64,000 nucleotides of DNA, taken from NCBI RefSeq assembly GCF_008121495.1, contig NZ_CP043051.1, positions 3,224,688-3,288,687 on the forward strand, in the 5' to 3' direction. Made by a program: the position numbers and the translations under genes. Shown piece after piece: positions 35,386 to 43,181 of this stretch (the stretch's first letter is position 1; every line of letters begins with the position of its first letter). Below the pieces are notes generated by a model, which worked only from the letters and a program-made list of their open reading frames with translations, ran no database searches and was not told where the DNA came from. Source of the DNA: Mediterraneibacter gnavus ATCC 29149. Its GTDB lineage: Bacteria > Bacillota > Clostridia > Lachnospirales > Lachnospiraceae.

Positions 35386-35811
35386 CTATAACTCCATTCC
35401 ATGATGTTTCTTCTTTGGTTTCATGGTTCTCACTGCTTCTTTTGTTTCTATGGATTGCTCCCGCTTGTTTGTTTCTGGAAGAGAGACCCCTTCTCCTTCC
35501 TCTGCCATCAAAGCTTCCACATGATTTTTGATTCCCTCATACTTTCGTAACATCGCATGGATCCGTTTATCTTCTTTTCGTAAAGCCGCTATCTCTTCTG
35601 ATAAACGAGCGGCTTCTCGTTTCCATTGTCCTTCCGGAATCTTCCCACTTGGGTCTAGATTTTCTTTTAAGATCCTTTCCGAACGATAATATCCGTTAAG
35701 TTCCTTCTTATGTTCCTCTTTGAATTTTCCCCTGCCAAAATATTTGTTCTTTAATTCCAGATAAACAGGTCTCGTTTCAAAATACTCTTTTATTGCATAA
35801 AGGTTACTGTT
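35386..35811 (-). pseudogene. truncated relaxase/mobilisation protein (C-terminal end only)
   Basis: A minus-strand frame reads about 140 codons to a stop just before the primase gene. It encodes a charged helical region (YFETRPVYLELKNKYFGRGK, then KKELNGYYRSERILKENLD) ending KKKHHGMEL. This resembles the coiled-coil C-terminus of MobA/MobL-type relaxases of clostridial mobilisable elements. Upstream the frame runs into a stop at the junction with the recombinase fragment that begins at 35810. The nuclease domain is therefore missing and the element can no longer mobilise itself. Confidence 0.65.
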
Positions 35812-36040
35812 GACACTTCGTAAAAAACATGGACCTCATAGTCTGAGAGCTTCTCTTGCGTCATCGATGGTAAACGATGGCATATCTTATGAAACCGTAA
35901 GAAAAGTACTGGGACATGATAGTCCTAATGCAATCAGGCACTATGCACGTCTTGATATTCAGATGCTTAGGAATTGTGCTCTTGCATGCCCGGCACCTTC
36001 AGGAACACTTCACCAATTCCTGAAAGGAGGTCGTATATGA
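35810..36040 (+). pseudogene. C-terminal remnant of the first RIT recombinase (RitA-like)
   Basis: About 75 codons encode the end of a tyrosine recombinase: His-x-x-Arg in HGPHSLRASLASSM, the GH of VRKVLGHDSPNAI and the catalytic Tyr in RHYARLD. The N-terminal ~250 residues, including the first catalytic Arg, are absent; the frame starts at the junction with the relaxase remnant. Its stop overlaps the next recombinase start (ATGA), as expected in a three-recombinase operon. Confidence 0.8.
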
Positions 36041-37017
36041 GAACCGTGATTTTTAAAAGTTGTTTTAAAGACGACATGCAGTCATTCATGGAGTATCGTG
36101 TTGCGACTTTCGCATGGAATACCTATCGTTTGGATAATTATCGCCTGTCTTCTTTTGACAGATATCTTACAAAAATATCTTATAATGATGAAATTGTACC
36201 ACAAACAATAATAAATCAGTGGCTTAATGATGTAGGTGTTCCAGAGGCATCTATTAATGGATACATAAAGACTATACGAAACTTTATGAAATATAGAGCC
36301 GATATGGGAAAAGTTGTTTATCTTCCGCCCTTCCAGAAAACGAAAGATTTGTATATTCCCTATATATTTAGTGATGAGGAATTGTCGAATATATTTGCTA
36401 TTGCTGATGCATATTCAATGACAAACAAATTTAGCAGCATTCCGCATATACATATGGAAATGGCGGTTCTCATACGCCTTTTGTATTGTTGTGGACTCAG
36501 ATTAGGCGAAGCTCTAAATTTGAAGATGAAGCATCTGGATCTAGAAAACGGAGTCATCCGTATTATACATTCAAAAAACAAGAAACAACGATTAGTTCCA
36601 ATGCATGAAACATTAACAAACATGCTGAAGGATTATTGTAAGGTGATAAAAATCTATGGTATAGATAATCCATTTTTATTCCCAGGACAAAGCGAACATT
36701 TATCCCCAATAACTGCTGAACGCCAATTTAAAAAGATTCTTAGGAAAGCTGGTATTATCAAAGGGAATGAAGATCCTCATAAACGTGCTCCATGCCTGCA
36801 CTGTTTAAGACATTGTTTTATGTTCCATGCTTTTAAACAGCTGGAAACTGCAGGATATCATATCGATATGGCTTCTCCATATCTTTCTGTATATTGTGGT
36901 CATGAATCCCTTGTGGAAAGTGAAAAATATATGAAATTCAGCAGTGAACTCTTCGAAGAAGATATGCTCTTGTTTGCTGATTTCACAGAATCTCTGTTTC
37001 CGGAGGTTGATTTATGA
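36037..37017 (+). CDS. RIT-element tyrosine recombinase B
   Basis: The 326-residue tyrosine recombinase has an N-terminal SAM-like core-binding domain (about 10-100) and a complete catalytic domain: Arg in YCCGLRLGEALNLK, Lys in the following beta turn (NKKQRLVPMHET), His-x-x-Arg in LHCLRHCFMFH, and GH/Tyr in YCGHESLVESEKYM. AAGGAGG precedes the ATG by 7 nt. It overlaps the first recombinase remnant by 4 bp and the third recombinase by 4 bp. Three adjacent overlapping recombinase genes are the hallmark of RIT (Recombinase in Trio) elements. Confidence 0.88.
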   Translation: MRTVIFKSCFKDDMQSFMEYRVATFAWNTYRLDNYRLSSFDRYLTKISYNDEIVPQTIINQWLNDVGVPEASINGYIKTIRNFMKYRADMGKVVYLPPFQKTKDLYIPYIFSDEELSNIFAIADAYSMTNKFSSIPHIHMEMAVLIRLLYCCGLRLGEALNLKMKHLDLENGVIRIIHSKNKKQRLVPMHETLTNMLKDYCKVIKIYGIDNPFLFPGQSEHLSPITAERQFKKILRKAGIIKGNEDPHKRAPCLHCLRHCFMFHAFKQLETAGYHIDMASPYLSVYCGHESLVESEKYMKFSSELFEEDMLLFADFTESLFPEVDL

Positions 37018-38051
37018 GAAAGCAGAAGACTCCTTCGATTTTTATGAAATATCTTGAATACTATGTAAATACATATATGCCGGAAGCACGTGGGTTAAGT
37101 AAGAACACAATCAACTCTTATAAAACAACATTTACACTTTTAATAAAATATATGTATTCAGTCAAAAACATGAAAGCAGATGAGATTACTTTTGGCTGTT
37201 TAGATGTAAATACGCTTTCTGATTTTATGTCATGGCTTGAACATGAACGTAAATGTTCAGTTACAACCAGAAATCAAAGACTTGCCGCACTGTATTCTTT
37301 TTCCGAGTATGCACAAAACTATGACTTTGATGCAGCATCAACTTTTAGAAGTGCTGTATTGAGGATTCCATCAAAAAAAGCACCTAAAAAGCGGCGTGTT
37401 GGTTTTACCACCGATGAAGTAAAGATCCTTCTGGCACTGCCTAACCCAAAAAGTGAGACTGGTTTAAGAGACATGGTTTTATTAAGCTTTATGTATGCAA
37501 CAGGCACACGTGCACAGGAAGTGTGTGATCTTACTGTAAAATCTGTCAATTTCAGATCAACTGGTACTACTATTGATATAGTAGGAAAAGGTTCAAAAGC
37601 ACGTCGCATACGTATTCCTGACACTTGTGCATCTATGCTTAAAAAATATATTAAACATCGCAGAATAGAAACAGAACCTGACAGACATATATTTTCGAGT
37701 CAGACGCATGAGCATATGACAATATCATGCGTGGAAGAAATATACAAAAAATATATAAAACTCGCTAAAGAAAAAACACCCAATCTTTTCAAAGAAGAAC
37801 ACTATTCACCTCATAGTATGAGACATACAACCGGACAACATATGTTAGAAGCGGGAGTTCCGATTATGGTAATAAAAGCTTTCCTGGGACATGCATCAGT
37901 TCAAACGACACAGATTTATACAGAAAGTCCACAGGCAACAGTTGATAAACATATCCGTGAATGGAACGAAATGAATTTTCCGCGTTCGATTTATATTGAT
38001 GAAAAAGACTTGGAAGAAAGAAATGTTCCTGATTTTTTGAAGAGTCACTAA
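37014..38051 (+). CDS. RIT-element tyrosine recombinase C
   Basis: The 345-residue tyrosine recombinase has a core-binding domain (about 10-105) and a catalytic domain with Arg in YATGTRAQEVCDL, Lys in GKGSKARRIRIP, His-x-x-Arg in HSMRHTTGQHML and GH/Tyr in FLGHASVQTTQIYTES. All catalytic residues are intact. Translation is coupled to the previous gene through an ATGA overlap. The gene ends 10 bp before an inverted-repeat structure at the element terminus. Confidence 0.88.
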   Translation: MRKQKTPSIFMKYLEYYVNTYMPEARGLSKNTINSYKTTFTLLIKYMYSVKNMKADEITFGCLDVNTLSDFMSWLEHERKCSVTTRNQRLAALYSFSEYAQNYDFDAASTFRSAVLRIPSKKAPKKRRVGFTTDEVKILLALPNPKSETGLRDMVLLSFMYATGTRAQEVCDLTVKSVNFRSTGTTIDIVGKGSKARRIRIPDTCASMLKKYIKHRRIETEPDRHIFSSQTHEHMTISCVEEIYKKYIKLAKEKTPNLFKEEHYSPHSMRHTTGQHMLEAGVPIMVIKAFLGHASVQTTQIYTESPQATVDKHIREWNEMNFPRSIYIDEKDLEERNVPDFLKSH

Positions 38052-38060
38052 TAGGATATC

Positions 38061-38126
38061 ATTATTCGAGAAGATTTCTTAGAAAGTCTTAATTTCTGGG
38101 CTTTCCAAGAGATTATCTCGAATAAT
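38061..38126. repeat. terminal inverted-repeat structure of the RIT element
   Basis: A perfect 11-bp inverted repeat ATTATTCGAGA/TCTCGAATAAT (38061-38071 and 38116-38126) encloses an imperfect inner hairpin (CTTAGAAAG/CTTTCCAAG). It lies between the third recombinase and the interrupted IS66 tnpB, where the right end of a RIT element is expected. No second copy was found on the left, in line with loss of that end. Confidence 0.6.
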
Positions 38127-38130
38127 AATT

Positions 38131-38346
38131 CTATTCTAATAAAAGGAGAAATCCATCACCTTCCCAGATGAGTCCTTTTATCCGGTCCGTACGCTTACCG
38201 CAAAATAAGAATAATGTATTCTTATCATAAGGATCGAGCTGGAACTGAAAACGTATGACTCTTGCCAAGCCGTCAATTCCTCTGCGCAGATCCGTAAATC
38301 CAGTTGCCAGATACACTTTTTTGAATCCGGTACCATCATTGAGCAT
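38131..38346 (-). pseudogene. tnpB: IS66 tnpB, 3' end replaced by the RIT element
   Basis: The 71-residue reading frame is the N-terminal part of the IS66 Orf2/TnpB protein (KVYLATGFTDLRRGIDGLA, LDPYDKNTLFLFCGKRTDRIKGLIWEGDGFLLL). Full-length TnpB is about 115-120 residues. The frame stops right after LLLE, where the RIT terminal repeat begins, so the RIT element inserted into the gene. It overlaps tnpA by 11 bp as in intact IS66 copies. Confidence 0.85.
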
Positions 38347-38701
38347 TTCTAATCACTCCCAAAAGTGTACTTAGAAAGGAGGCAGAAGCCTGGTCGGTAA
38401 TTTCCAACGTGAGGTTGTTTCCACTTCTGATTATGGCAGCGATTTTATGCTCTGAGGTCGTATTTACCGGATGGAGTGCAGAGGAAGGAACTTCTACAAA
38501 GGCTTGTGTATGATCCGCAGTTTCTAAGTAAGCCTCACGGACTTTCCGGAGTCTCCAGTAGTAACTCGCTTTTGTAATGTCGTGCAGCTGACACCATTCA
38601 TCGATTTTCATTCCCTGTGGACGGTTTTTACAGTCCCTGATTAGTTCTGCCCATTCGCTCAAGCGGGTTTGCTGTGCAACTAAACTTGTGTGAGATTTCA
38701 T
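38336..38701 (-). CDS. tnpA: IS66 accessory protein TnpA
   Basis: The 121-residue protein has an N-terminal helix-turn-helix region (WAELIRDCKNRPQGMKIDEWCQLHDITKASYYWRLRK) typical of IS66-family Orf1. It lies upstream of the interrupted tnpB on the same strand. The large IS66 transposase gene tnpC is absent from the window, so the element is defective. GAGGTGAG is a good ribosome binding site. Confidence 0.85.
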   Translation of the reverse strand: MKSHTSLVAQQTRLSEWAELIRDCKNRPQGMKIDEWCQLHDITKASYYWRLRKVREAYLETADHTQAFVEVPSSALHPVNTTSEHKIAAIIRSGNNLTLEITDQASASFLSTLLGVIRNAQ

Positions 38702-38870
38702 GACTCACCTCCTGTAGCTAAGTCTAAAAAGTTGAGTACTAAACTTTTTGGACTTTATAATGATGAGTCTATTATCTCACATAGGATGATTTTGAAAAGG
38801 TACTCGCTATTTGGCGTTTACTTATTACTCGTACTGTAACTCATTATCAATTACTCAAAATTACATTACA

Positions 38871-39965
38871 TCAACATTCACTCTGTCTGTTTTCAAATGA
38901 CAATACATTTGTAACCGTCGGACTTACAGCCCCAACTTTTCCATTCGCTAACATTCTATCGCCAACTACAATGCACTGTCCTTTCTGTAATCCTTGAATC
39001 ACACTTAACCAATTTCCGTCTCCCGTAACATCTATCTGCTTTGAAATTTTTGTCATCTCATCGTCAGTTGGTTTGAAATATAGTTTAAATGATGCTTGTA
39101 ACAATCGTACGACCTCATCATCTTTTAATATCTTAAGTGATTGCGTAGCAAACCATGCTGACCATCCAAATTTTCTTCCTTCGGTTAATATAGCTGCACT
39201 TGGAGATTTAATTGTATGTGATAAATTTTGTGCTTCATCTAAAACAACCACAAATGGTTTATCTTTTGATCCAAATTTTTTGGTATAATACCAGGCATCC
39301 CACAGCATCATCTCTGTAATAATAACCTGCATTTCTCTCGAAAATAAAGTCAATTGTATGATATTAACTTTGCCTTCATCATTATACAGTATATTTTCCC
39401 AGTCAAATTCTGGATCTTCTGTAAAATCGACAGTTCGAAAGAATGGTGTCATCTTTGAAATTACTGTATTTGCCGCTTTATTTATCTCAGCAACTTCCTC
39501 TAATTCCTGCTGAAACTTTCGGATATTCATATTATCCCCATACTTTACAAGACCATTATATGCTGCTTCAAAAATTGCCGCATTCTGTTGTGCCCCAAAG
39601 TCATAGACATGAGAAAAAATATCAGATAATCTTGCTGCTACATCGGATTCTTTCTCAAGAATCTTCATTCCCGCCAAATCTACTTCGTGGCGTTTAAATG
39701 GGTTAATTGGTACTCCTGTACTATATACAATTTTTTGAACTATCTTTCCATCGAGAGATTCCTTAAAAGGAGGTTCCAATTGTTGCAACATAAATCCTTC
39801 TGTATAGTCGAAAATAACAGAAGAAATATCACATCTAGCTAGTTCATACAACATTGTCTGAATGCTATAAGTTTTTCCCTGTCCAGATGTTCCAGTAATC
39901 AATAGATGACGATTGGCCAACGCTTTATTACCAAATTCCCAGTAAATATCTGATAAGTGTTGTGA
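38871..39965 (-). pseudogene. DptH/HerA-like ATPase, N-terminally truncated
   Basis: About 360 codons encode a HerA/FtsK-superfamily ATPase. Visible features are IYWEFGNKALANRHLLITGTSGQGKT (Walker A GTSGQGKT), FDYTEGF, Walker B VVVLDEAQNL, a sensor-like TEGRKFGWSAWFATQSLK and a C-terminal QKGQCIVVG. The order and wording resemble the C-terminal half of DptH, the ATPase of dnd phosphorothioation-dependent restriction, though a related HerA family is possible. Natural family members are much longer at the N-terminus. Here the frame crosses at ~39950-39965 into DNA that encodes a different gene on the other strand, so the gene is broken. The assignment to DptH is from memory of the family. Confidence 0.6.
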
Positions 39966-40365
39966 CAAACTCAAAAAGGAACCTCTACGAAAAAAAGCCA
40001 AGGAGCTAGGGTTAGAATGCGCAATAATTGGAATTCTCGCATCAGAAAGTTATCAAAGAGAAAAAGATTGGTTGGACTATGGATGTAACGTATTTCACAT
40101 ACGAAAAGATAATCAGTCTCGTCCGCTGTCATTCTGGACCACGGATGATATTAATGAATATATTGAAAAATACAATGTCCAAATATCCCGACTCTATGAA
40201 ATGGGATATTCAAGAAATGGATGCATGTATTGTGGATTTGGGGCTCACCTTGAAAATCCATTAGAGAATCGTTTCCAAAAATTAAAGAAAACACATCCTG
40301 TTCAATATACATATTTCTATAACAATTTTGGTGATTTAATTCTCCAGTTTGATATTTCAATTTGA
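39946..40365 (+). pseudogene. phage-type PAPS reductase-like protein, C-terminal remnant
   Basis: The plus-strand frame after a TAA at 39943 reads ISDKCCDKLKKEPLRKKAKE, then GILASESYQREKDW, SRPLSFWTTDDINEYI, GYSRNGCMYCGFGAHLE and NRFQKLKKTHPVQYTYF. These are the second half of the phosphoadenosine-phosphosulfate reductase-like family found in phages and IbrA-type loci, with the conserved CC and CMYCGFG cysteines. The N-terminal ATP-pyrophosphatase half is missing. The remnant starts at the same point where the opposite-strand HerA-type gene is cut, so the two share one rearrangement joint. Confidence 0.65.
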
Positions 40366-40497
40366 TTAAAACAAATCAAAAAAAGAAACGATCTTTTATG
40401 ATTATAAAACTCTCTCTTGTTCATTTCTTCAGTAGTCTCCTTATAACCGCAAAATTCTCTATCTCTTCAAAAAGTACTTAGTTCTTTAATGGAAACT

Positions 40498-40532
40498 GCT
40501 CTTAACCTCTATACATTTAGACATTAAGAGCA
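40498..40532. repeat. inverted repeat TGCTCTTAA/TTAAGAGCA
   Basis: A perfect 9-bp inverted repeat with a 17-nt spacer lies 57 bp from a second hairpin. There is no T-run on either side, so it does not look like a simple terminator. Confidence 0.5.
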
Positions 40533-40588
40533 AGTTTCGCCCATCAATTCAAAAATGCAATTCTACATTTTCTCATTCGGGCAACTTG

Positions 40589-40608
40589 TTGGGGATTCCG
40601 CTCCCCAA
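40589..40608. repeat. GC-rich hairpin TTGGGGA/TCCCCAA (candidate oriT hairpin)
   Basis: A 7-bp perfect stem with a 6-nt loop lies in an otherwise AT-rich gap. Short GC hairpins beside a second inverted repeat are common at relaxase nick regions, but there is no intact relaxase here to support this. Confidence 0.35.
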
Positions 40609-40881
40609 ACCCACGTTTTTCAAAAAAGTTTTCACCACCTTCCTACTTATCCATCCACATCTAATTTATAGGAAAAACTTTTGTATTCTGGTTCCTGTCT
40701 TCGACAGTCACAGTTTTGCACCGGATGTGCAAAGGAAGCTCCACTTAATCATAAGTCCAGCTAAGAAATGTCAATAGGTAAAATGAAAAATGTTAAAAAT
40801 GTTTTTTCAAGCAGTTGACGTAAAAAAGGGTAACTTTAATAAGCCCACCCATGTGGAAATTTTAAAATTTATGAGAACCTG

Positions 40882-41155
40882 TTAAGCTGCATTCCGTGCT
40901 TTGTCAGGATGCGCTGCCAGATACTGCTCACAGTGTTCGTGAGGAGTGATGATCTTAAACGGTTTATTATCCCGGAGCATGGCAAAAATGATGTTGCAGA
41001 TTTTATGCATAACAGCCCCGATAGCTACGTTTTTCTTCTTGCTTTTACATTTGTTGGTATAGTAGCTGTGAATAACCGGATTTACTGGTGTTTTTGTCCC
41101 TTTATCCATCTTAAGGTTATTGAGCGCCACCATATGCAGGATGGTGTTAGAATAT
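40882..41155 (-). pseudogene. IS110-family transposase, C-terminal remnant
   Basis: The frame encodes MVALNNLKMDKGTKTPVNPVIHSYY and KKKNVAIGAVMHKICNIIFAMLRDNKPFKI, the C-terminal transposase_20 region of IS110/IS116/IS902 transposases, ending in HEHCEQYLAAHPDKARNAA. The middle of the gene is missing; its N-terminus reappears at 41464-41632 beyond an IS3 fragment. Confidence 0.8.
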
Positions 41156-41463
41156 AAATAGTACAAAGAAAGCATATCCATGGGATAACGCCTGTATAGA
41201 ATCTTTCCATGCACTTTTGAAGAGAGAATGGATCAACCGGTTTAAAATCTTTAATTATGCACATGCACATAAATTGATTTTTGAATACATCGAAACATTT
41301 TATAATACCGTACGCATTCACAGTCATTGTGGATATTTGTCTCCAAATGAATATGAGGAACAATATCTTGAAAACATCGAGGAGAATGCAGTAAAAATAG
41401 CAAGTTAAACTTCGCTCAGAACAGAGAAAATTGGTTACATTTAATTTGTACTTTTTCTTGACA
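41156..41463 (+). mobile_element. IS3-family (IS150-like) element, 3' fragment
   Basis: The plus-strand frame reads AYPWDNACIESFHALLKREW and then YIETFYNTVRIHSHCGYLSPNEYE. This is the end of the DDE transposase OrfB of IS3-family elements, and the WDNACIESFH segment contains the last catalytic residue (Glu). The orfA gene and the first two catalytic Asp are absent. After the stop at 41408 the DNA continues ~55 bp to ACTTTTTCTTGACA, a typical IS3 right terminal repeat. The fragment interrupts an IS110 gene. Confidence 0.75.
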
Positions 41464-41632
41464 TAGGACCAAATCCCTCCATAGAGTTTGAAAACGGTAC
41501 AGGCTTTCTGGTAAGCTCGATGCCTCTCCAGTTAAAAGCCCTGAAATAATGCTTTTCACTTCCAACATCAATACCAACGATCATTGTTGTTTCTTTTACT
41601 TGCTCAATCTTCTTGTTTTGTGTAGAATTCAT
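41464..41632 (-). pseudogene. IS110-family transposase, N-terminal remnant
   Basis: The frame encodes IVGIDVGSEKHYFRAFNWRG, the RuvC-like DEDD start of IS110 transposases (first catalytic Asp in GIDVGS), then breaks off at about residue 50. It belongs with the C-terminal piece at 40882-41155. The gene was split by an IS3 insertion and the central part was then lost. Confidence 0.8.
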
Positions 41633-41847
41633 TTGTAAATACCTTCCTTATTCTGTTCATTTGCTAACTGGCCGGTCAGCAATGACAGTTTAACTTAGGT
41701 ATCTATTTTTGTAAAATTATTTACTCTCTACACTTTGAATTATACAGGAAGCTATTTTTATATTTGATATCAAAACAATTATAGCAGAAGTCTGCCCAAT
41801 CACAAACCTCTGCTACACCTTACATAACATATTAACTTTCTCTGTCG

Positions 41848-42015
41848 CTATGGCACAAACTTCCCCTTCATGCTAAAAATTTTTCGTAACTTTCCAAATT
41901 CCTCCAGATAGATACTACCCGTTTGATGTGCTTTCTTTACAAACTATTACTGCATCTTCTCAGTAAAGAAATAACTTCCTTCACATCCTGTAATTCCAGA
42001 TTGATACAACATCTA
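41848..42015 (-). pseudogene. unrecognised small gene remnant
   Basis: Two short minus-strand stretches in different frames look coding: INLELQDVKEVISLLRRC and AHQTGSIYLEEFGKLRKIF, the second ending at a TAG at 41848. They could be one small protein broken by a frameshift. The family is not recognised. The rest of 41640-42043 is AT-rich and shows nothing else. Confidence 0.25.
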
Positions 42016-42043
42016 TCCCGTATCATTAAAAACGAATACACTA

Positions 42044-42379
42044 TTATTTAAATTCTGTATACTTTTCTTTACTCCCAAAGGCTTTCTCTACTGGATATTT
42101 CTCATTGTTCTTTTTAACTTTGTCACGAACAATTTCATCTAAGTCCAATCCGCAAGTATCAGCCATTAGAATACAATAGTTAACTACATCAGCTAACTCT
42201 TCCTTTATTTTATCCAACTTTTTTTCACAAACCACATCTCCTGCACTCCACTGGAATACTTCAAGCAATTCTGCTGCTTCCAGACTAATAGAAATAGCCA
42301 AATCTTTGGGATTATGAAACTGTTTCCAATTTCTATCATCTCTGAACTCTAATACCTCATTAATCGTTTCTTGTGTCAT
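42044..42379 (-). CDS. MazG-like nucleotide pyrophosphohydrolase
   Basis: The 111-residue protein has the all-alpha NTP-pyrophosphohydrolase motifs EAAELLEVFQW and KEELADVVNYCILMAD (E-E...E-x-x-D metal ligands), as in RS21-C6/dCTPase-type MazG proteins. It hydrolyses NTPs or dNTPs to NMPs and pyrophosphate, sanitising pools or depleting nucleotides. It is the last gene of the four-gene operon, 21 bp after the GIY-YIG gene. In phage-defence settings such enzymes can deplete nucleotides, but the role here is not proven. Confidence 0.85.
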   Translation of the reverse strand: MTQETINEVLEFRDDRNWKQFHNPKDLAISISLEAAELLEVFQWSAGDVVCEKKLDKIKEELADVVNYCILMADTCGLDLDEIVRDKVKKNNEKYPVEKAFGSKEKYTEFK

Positions 42380-42400
42380 TTTGATATACCTCTTCTCCTC

Positions 42401-43180
42401 TTATTCTACATCTACATATCGTGAAATATAATCTCTAAGATTCGGATCGCTTACATATAAATATGTTCCTCGAATTCCTCTTGTCATAAGAACATAATAA
42501 ATATGTTGTATATACTCTTTAAGTTCTTCATATTCTGCTGTCTTTTTACCATTTTGATCGAAATAATTTTCCGCACGAATTATAATATTTTTTTCATCCG
42601 GATCATATCCTATTTCATCCCCAAGAATAATAAATGCATAATTTAAGTCATACCCCTGTATAGAATGGATACACCCGACCTCATCAATTGCATTTTCTGA
42701 ATGAACCCAACCTTCTGTACAATGATTCCATTGTTTCTTTATTTCCTGAATCTCAATATCATAAACAGTTTTATCATTTTTACTAAGCCAGTCCCATGCA
42801 TATCCAGCTGCCATTCTCACCAGGCCTACTTCTTTTTCCTTCTGGTACATCAAATTATTGAACTTCGTAAAGTCAGTCATTAATATTAAATTGTAATTTG
42901 CAAAACTTTTCTTCGACTTCACTTCGCCGGATAAAATTTCTTTTACATAATCAAATGTAACAGACTGATTAAATCTAGAAGAATAAATAAAATGTACTTT
43001 ATCGAAAATTCGCTTATCTACAGAACTATGATGCTGGGACATACGATTTTTCACATGATTTGACTCTCCAATATAAGCTTGCTTTCCATTTTCCAAAATA
43101 TAAAGCATTGGCCAATTAGACAAATAACTTTCGTCCCCATATGTTTGATTTTTAAAGTCACCTTCTGTAATTTTAAACAT
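42401..43180 (-). CDS. GIY-YIG nuclease/DUF2075 helicase protein with internal deletion
   Basis: The 259-residue protein starts with a GIY-YIG-like domain (about residues 20-80: PMLYILENGKQAYIGESNHVKNRMSQHH). It ends with the C-terminal motifs of DUF2075/SF1-type helicases (HSIQGYDLNYAFIILG, YYVLMTRGIRGTYLYVSDP). Between them there is no Walker A or Walker B motif. Family members that I recall carry a ~350-residue ATPase core between these parts, so this copy seems to have an in-frame deletion near residue 86 (FNQSVTFDY joined to VKEILSGE). It starts 1 bp after the NUDIX stop. The nuclease half may remain active; the helicase cannot be. Confidence 0.7.
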   Translation of the reverse strand: MFKITEGDFKNQTYGDESYLSNWPMLYILENGKQAYIGESNHVKNRMSQHHSSVDKRIFDKVHFIYSSRFNQSVTFDYVKEILSGEVKSKKSFANYNLILMTDFTKFNNLMYQKEKEVGLVRMAAGYAWDWLSKNDKTVYDIEIQEIKKQWNHCTEGWVHSENAIDEVGCIHSIQGYDLNYAFIILGDEIGYDPDEKNIIIRAENYFDQNGKKTAEYEELKEYIQHIYYVLMTRGIRGTYLYVSDPNLRDYISRYVDVE

Positions 43181-43181
43181 G

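Larger units (their letters stand above)
40366..40881. other. 516-bp non-coding, AT-rich segment with two hairpins
   Basis: No supported gene was found on either strand. The segment holds two clear hairpins (annotated separately) and an AT-rich stretch before the IS110 remnant. It may be a leftover transfer-origin or element-end region of the mobile island. Confidence 0.4.

Noticed and set aside
39966..40001. TTG at 40001 as the true start of the HerA/DptH-like ATPase
   Set aside because: The same bases encode conserved PAPS reductase residues on the other strand, and the ATPase homology begins only at about IYWEFGN, so the first ~12 codons are a joint artefact.
39946..40365. Remnant as DndC sulfurtransferase
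   Set aside because: The CMYCGFGAHLE and KKTHPVQYTYF motifs fit the phage/IbrA-type PAPS reductase family better than DndC.
36000..42000. CRISPR array in the AT-rich accessory region
   Set aside because: No set of regularly spaced 25-40 bp repeats and no cas genes were seen.
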